A stretch of DNA of 64,000 bases from Epiperipatus broadwayi (taxonomy: Eukaryota > Onychophora > Udeonychophora > Euonychophora > Peripatidae). The notes under the pieces are model-generated. The model saw only the letters and a list, made by a program, of their open reading frames with translations. It was not told the DNA's origin and did not search any database. The stretch is taken from assembly GCA_028023455.1 (NCBI GenBank), contig JAQFVV010006651.1, positions 1 to 64,000 on the forward strand. Direction: 5' to 3'. A program made the position numbers and the translations under genes. Shown here in pieces: positions 58,401 through 64,000 of this stretch; the stretch's first letter is position 1; each line of letters opens with the position of its first letter.

Positions 58401-59859
58401 GATAGTTATATTATTAGCATATACAATATCAGAAATGCTCTGTAAACCCTGACTTTCTTAGAAATATTAATATCACATGCATTAGTGTAGTAACAGACAT
58501 TATTTGTGTGAAAGTTGCTTTGTTTATTAATTAATTTCTAAAAGATTAAATTAAGATTTGGTGAACAACCGAACATGAGTACTGTCTATCTAGTTTAGGT
58601 TTAAATCATTTGATTTAGCCCAACACCTCTTGATTTTCCATTACAATATACATTCCTGCTTTATATATGTATATAAATAAATTAAAAATTAAATTTAAAT
58701 AATAAAAAGATGTTTTAAAAAGGTTATTACATGTAGATAATTTAAATTCAATAGGCTGGCATATTTATGATTTCCCCATTAAAAATATACTGTATGTAAT
58801 ACTTTTAAATTATAATATTGATATAAATAAGCAGTAGTTATGTATAAATTTATACAGAACTTATGCAGATGAAAGACAAGTATCATGAATTTTCACTAAT
58901 TGTGCATTTCAATAATAGCAGATTAACTATTATAGAATCTTTAAATTGTTTTATAAAAGTTAACTTTTTAATTTTTCTCTTTATATGGTGTCTCTGTTCA
59001 TGTGTAATGTATTGTAGCAAAATTTAAAGTTGTAAAATTTTTCATGGTTCAGGAAAACTGAAGCTGTATTAGATATTATTTATAGCATTTTTAATATAAA
59101 ATAGCTGGTGTTTATTTAATCCTTTTTCTAATGAACATCTGACTATCTATGTATGACTTCTTGCATTCATATACTATTAGATAAATAATATTACTTTTTT
59201 TTAAGACATTGGATTTTTAGAATTATTCTTAATTTGTTTATATTTGGAGGAACACAGAATAAAATGTATATATCCCAAATATTTTTTTATGTAAATTTAA
59301 ATTGAATATTATTTAGAAATGGCATCGATATCTATTTTTTATTTTTCATACATTTATTGACAATATAAGATTTATTATTAAAATTATTTAATGCATATAG
59401 AATTTGACTTCTATTATATACTATGTTTATGTGTTCTTGAGAAAATAGTTCAATGTTTTGCACTTTGTTATTTTTATAACTGTGTAGCTTTTCATTATGA
59501 TGTAAGATTTAAAAGATTTAATGTGAATATATTGTGTTTCTTAGATAAGTTTGATAAGTAATTTATAATATATAAAATCATAATCTCTAGACATTTGTAA
59601 TTTTAAAAATATATTTCCATTTTATTCTTTATTGGTAGTCCAATTTAGATTGTTTAAATTGTTTAATTTATACAAAAAAGCTTTTTTATTATTTTTAGAT
59701 CCACGAACAAAAGCATTATCATCATATAATTAGCATATATTTTAATATTTTTAAAGTTATCAGTACTTAAAGTAGAAATTCTATCTATTTAGATAATATA
59801 AAGTTGCATATTTCTATAATTGTAGGAAGACTCATGGGCCTTCCTTTGGTCATTTAATA
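55451..59859. other. AT-rich stretch, nothing firmly recognised
   Basis: No supported exon, repeat pair or motif. A T run lies at about 57969-57989. The segment 56550-56700 is slightly GC-richer and may be an old element piece, without identifiable motifs. Confidence 0.5.
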
Positions 59860-60090
59860 ATTTTTGTCATTAAAGTTAGCAACAATATTATCATATAAAT
59901 TTCAATTAATTATCTAAAACATTTATCAACAAAATTTATAGATTTGATCTATAGAGTCTTATAATTTAGTGACAAAACCATAGGAGTCATTATTGTCCAG
60001 TATAATTTTATCAATAAATTCAAAAGATGAAATAATCATATATTTACTGAAATCCAAATATTTTGGAACAGTGCAACAATGTATTTATAT
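59860..60090 (-). mobile_element. Penelope-like RT N-terminal fragment, inverted
   Basis: The reverse complement (GGACAATAATGACTCCTATG) matches GGATAATAATGACACTATG at 61138 on the + strand. Similarity extends through AAATATATGATTATTTCATC / AAATAAATGATTGTTTTGTC and the adjoining CATTGTTGCACTGTTC / CATTGGTACATTGTTC. It is therefore an inverted piece of the RT region found at 61.1 kb. Confidence 0.65.
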
Positions 60091-60680
60091 TAATTTTTAT
60101 AGGTATATAGAGGTAGAAAAATGTATACCATATTATATATTACGAGCATACAAGAAAACATTTGGAGGCAAGAGCCAAAGAACATAACAATGCTATTAAT
60201 AAGTAAGATGATAAACCTGTTTTATCCATTCACTATTTATCATATGGATGTAAAATAGATGCTACAAAAAATATTAAACCTTTAAATTACATTAAAGATC
60301 CAAAAAGAAGACAAATATATGAAACATTTTACATTAAGCATAATCTAAATAATTGTATGAATTTTATAAAACTTCAATAAATTTTGTTAAAAATGAATGG
60401 AAAATTATATAAGATAGTATATGTAAAGTTGCATATTGTTATGATATATAGTCAATTCTTAGAAATTATATTGAATCTCTATATGAAAATTTTTTATTCT
60501 ATTTTATTGATATTTTATTTTGTTCTTGTTGTTACTTTACTTTCATTATGAAACACTAGATGGTGTGTTTTCTGCAATAATTTAGTAATGTTAAAATAGA
60601 TGCTTAACATTTGAAAAGAGTGCAAAACTATATTCCGGAAAAGACTTTTTATGTGTAATTATTATTAATATATATTTATA
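60091..60680 (+). mobile_element. Penelope-like GIY-YIG endonuclease end and 3' region
   Basis: TRKHLEARAKEHNNAINK (from about 60150) resembles the R-x-K-E-H helix of Penelope-like GIY-YIG endonucleases. It is followed by PVLSIHYLSYGCKIDATKNI, then LNYIKDPKRRQIYETFYIK, the family's closing motif. The preceding GIY/YIG strands are too eroded to read. The non-coding tail matches 44260-44525. Stops interrupt it. Confidence 0.65.
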
Positions 60681-60739
60681 TAGTTGGCCTATATGGGTTT
60701 TTTTATTACTTATAACAATTTATATGAAAGAACAGCATA

Positions 60740-62010
60740 ATGGAATTCATTAATTTCCATTTTTGTTGATATACCATCATATATATTGTCAATTATTGGC
60801 TGAACTTTATAAAATATTATTAATAATATTTATAAATTTTTTAAAGAAAGCAAAGGTTCAACCAATAACTAATTTATATTATAGTATATATATATCCTAC
60901 CTTTTTATGTCCACGAATATATTCAGGTGGGATGGATTGTCATAAAAATAAGTACCCCTAATATAAATGTACAAAAATGAAATAGAAATCCTCTTTAGAC
61001 TAATGAGAGATTTTGGAGATTCATGTATATAAAAAATTGCTAAATACATTGGTACATTGTTCAGAATAGTTTAGTTTCTGTAAATAAATGATTGTTTTGT
61101 CTTTTGAGTTTAATGATAAAATTAAAAATATTGTAATGGATAATAATGACACTATGGCTTCATTTAATGTCAGTGAATTACACGTCTTTATAGACACTAT
61201 AGAATCTATGAATATCATTGAAATTGCTTTTCATCATTGATGACAAATGCTATTAAAATTTATACTAGATATATTGATGATGTTTTTATTTGCAATTCCA
61301 ATAATATTTTTGAAGCTTTTTAAAATCTAAACTGGACTATAAATAAAAAATAATCAATTTTTTAGATTTACAAATGTTTATAGGTAATGATTGTTTGAAC
61401 TGAAAATTACTTATCAAACCTATCAAGAAGATGGATTCACTTTAAATTATATTTCCCAATGATATATAAAATTGCTAGTTTGAAATCTTTTTTACACCAT
61501 AGTGAAAAATTATGCCATTATAAAAATAACAAAGTGCAAAATATTGAGCTGTTTTTTTCAAAAACTTATATCTATAAGATATAATAAAAAATAAATTTTA
61601 CATGTATTAAGTAAATTTAATAATAAATCTTATAATAGCTATAAAATAAGAATAATAAAAATGGATACCCATACTATTTCTGATTAATATTGAATTTAAA
61701 TTTATTTAAAAAATATTTCATAACATATAATGTTTAATTCTGTGTTTCTCCAAATGTAAACAACTAATAATTTGAAAAATCTTATATCTAAAAGTAAAAA
61801 AAAATAATACTATTTATTATGTAAATGCACAAAGTCATACATTAGTGATCCAAGATGTTCTTTAGAAAAAGGATTAAATGAATATCAGCTATTTTATAAC
61901 TTGCTACAAAAGCAGTAATTGGTCTATTACTGCATCAGTTTTTTCTATGAAAAATCTTGTAACTTCAAATTTAAATTAGTTTCTCATCACCGAAGAATAT
62001 ATGAAGACAG
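60740..62010 (+). mobile_element. Penelope-like reverse transcriptase remnant
   Basis: Motif A region NDTMASFNVSELHVFIDTIE (about 61144-61203) parallels the family's MVSFDVxxLFT, with the catalytic Asp now Asn. Motif C is YTRYIDDVFICN, with YIDD at 61270-61281. It is followed by INFLDLQMFIG in the place of the family's LPFLDV motif. Two stops separate A from C and more follow. It lies downstream of an endonuclease end rather than upstream, so this is probably the head of a second tandem copy. Confidence 0.7.
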
Positions 62011-64000
62011 ATGCTATAGTAGTAATTGTTTTTAACAATTTAAAAATTATTTTAATAAGTAGATAATTTGTAACTCATCCCTATAAGTTCAGTTAATAAT
62101 GTAATAATGATTACAATCAAAGTAATCGAAACAATTACTGTATAAATTATATATTATTACTGTTTATTTATTCTATTATTACAGTTTAAAAGTATTATAA
62201 TAATAACCAAAAGATTGAAATTTTTGATTGTTAATGATATTGATATTGTTTAAGTGTTGAATGTTTTATTTTATTTATATTTGTAAACTTATCTAGCTTT
62301 GAGCATTATTTGCTTTTTTATCTAAGTAATGACAGTTTCAGTGGAATTTGAAAGTTATAATTGACTATTTGTTAGTCTACTTTCAGAACAGGTTATATTT
62401 GCCTGTTTTCTTTGAATTAATAATGTTACTCTTTTTAGTCAAGTTGCAATCTTTAGTATCTATATAACATATTGAACCCTAAATAAAGGTGGATATCCAT
62501 CTTTATTATAAAAAGAGATTGCTTTGACAACAGATTGAGATTACTTATTGATATTGGTATTGTTTAAGTGTTGATTGCTTTCATGTATTTATATAAATAT
62601 ATATTTGTTTTTTTATATTTTTGTATTTATATATGTATGTAAATTTATTTATATGTTGCTATTTTAAAATAAAATGTATGTGTTAGAATTGCTTTGTTAC
62701 AAAATTGCATTTTATAAATAATAATAATAATAATAATATATTGTCATTTAAAACCCCGAAGAAGATTGTTAGACAACTGAATCATAGCAAGAGTTAATAA
62801 TAATAATAAAAAAAACATATTAAAATTGTATTATAAAAGTCACATTGATAATATTTGTTAAAAGATATTTATCTATTTATTATTAATTTGCAAATCTATT
62901 ATTTTTTATTTTAAGGAAGTAGCATTATTATGTGGTTATTCAATTACAGAAATGTTCTAGTTTAGTGGATGATTTATATCTGTAAAATAAATATGGATTT
63001 TAAGTAGAGTGGATGTGGATGAACAAAACTTTAATATATTAAGTATAGGATGAATATACAATATTAAAAATAATATTTTCAATTGGAATATGTTTAGGAA
63101 TCATTACATAATTAAATCTTTCTCCAATAGAGAAATTTCATTTGAAGAAAGATAATGTCTAGATAGCTTTTCAAGAACTTGCAAACCAATTGAAATAGAT
63201 TTAATGAAATGTTTTTTTTTTTCTTTTTGGCTAACAATAAAGTTAGTTTATTTTTTTGTTTGAAACTTCTAAACTGTGAATCTGTGGCAGTTCTCAAATA
63301 TATAATATTGTCAAAAATTGACCAGAGTGCTAAATGAATAATATTGTCCAATGTTATATGCTTTTTTAATTAAAAAAGAATTAATAAGATGTATTTTTTT
63401 CTCTGACATCGTTTATGAAAGAAATAAAAAAATTTTGTTACACAGATCTTTAGAATACCGTTTAATTTACAAGAATAGAAAAGAAATGAAATTGCAATAT
63501 ATAGACTTTAGAATTACTTCATGATCTTTATAACTATTTAAGAATATGAGAGTCCACAATAGTTAGCTTTTTAACACACGTGGTCCTTCAGAAGTTTTAA
63601 TTGAGAAAGCATTCTCTCCTAATATAGATTGATAATATTATAACAAAGACTTTTATGGTTATAAGATGAAAAAAAAAATTTTTTTTAGTCATACCGTATA
63701 TTAGTTTTTTGCATATAGAAATTATTTTATCCAGCACACACACAATCCTGTTTAAAGTTTCTAAATTGTTCAACAATCCACTGACACTGAAAATTACTTC
63801 ACTGAATTAAATTGTCAATGTTTTAAAGAAATCACATTCATATTTATCAAAGCTAAAACTGTAATGGAGAAAAGTTATGGCACAACTAATAATGAGATCA
63901 TATAAATGATTTAAAGAACTGTTCATCTATGTTTCTTTGCTGGTTATCCAGTCAGAACAGGAGATGGATTAATAAAAATGGCTGCATTTCCTTTTGTTTT
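62011..64000. other. AT-rich end of the window with small repeats
   Basis: Two one-sided relatives of the inverted-repeat element at 3.3 kb (62190-62280 and 62515-62590, sharing TTGATATTG and GTTTAAGTGTTGA). An ATA microsatellite lies at about 62717-62738. No exon recognised. Confidence 0.5.

Noticed and set aside
58870-58900. AGTATCATGAATTTTCAC as a candidate for the missing YHEE exon
   Set aside because: It gives only YHE by chance. The reading frame then closes without the ELNAPIRR-like continuation and no acceptor is well placed.
61021-61218. 65-codon minus-strand frame
   Set aside because: Antisense of the Penelope-like RT motif A region.
1-64000. CRISPR arrays, operons, rRNA and complete tRNA genes
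   Set aside because: No regularly spaced short repeats with unique spacers, no bacterial gene organisation and no rRNA or complete tRNA pattern were seen; the tandem arrays present are contiguous satellites.

Overview
The window is eukaryotic and almost certainly from an invertebrate animal. It is very AT-rich (roughly three quarters A+T by eye, not computed). It carries one conserved multi-exon gene with GT-AG introns, and the introns are packed with degraded transposable elements of animal type. Nothing points to a bacterial, phage or organellar source. I cannot name the phylum from sequence alone.

Host gene. Seven coding exons on the + strand (12628-12687, 13673-13727, 25341-25411, 30512-30595, 38074-38160, 39146-39277, 41535-41668) encode about 207 residues. 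They match the central part of the C9orf78/TLS1 spliceosomal protein, and all six junctions between them keep phase. The N-terminal exon(s), about 28 residues in the human protein, and the C-terminal exon(s), about 60 residues, were not found. The last intron would then be longer than 22 kb.

0-12.6 kb, upstream of the first recognised exon. Two diverged copies of one LINE family (884-2592 and 8300-10575). A piggyBac-like non-autonomous element with TTAA target duplications (5205-7028) that contains two tandem arrays. Several foldback or MITE-like inverted repeats (about 485-735, 3294-3431, 10915-11055, 11140-11550), and two copies of a repeat that recurs inside a 525-bp MITE at 32 kb.

12.6-41.7 kb, gene body. 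The 11.6-kb second intron holds an LTR-like promoter/leader with a 120-bp tandem duplication, a second LTR-like fragment, a pair of direct repeats of about 630 bp with a small proline-rich reading frame, a Cys-rich minus-strand ORF and a broken gag-like fragment. The third intron has two LINE 3' fragments. The fourth has a MITE with 190-bp arms and a dead Ty3/Gypsy pol. The sixth has a foldback of about 1 kb.

41.7-64 kb, presumed last intron or downstream. The outstanding object is an 8.35-kb LTR element (46819-55164) with exceptionally long terminal repeats (2753 and 2738 bp), a 2.86-kb interior encoding only a gag-like protein, and 4-bp ATAT flanks. It is inserted into the gag of an older related element whose own primer-binding-site-like sequence lies at 46027. 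Two Penelope-like clusters, each mixing inverted and direct pieces, lie at about 43.46-44.53 kb and 59.86-62.01 kb. All recognisable element genes are decayed. The only sequence under visible protein-level conservation is the C9orf78/TLS1 exon set.
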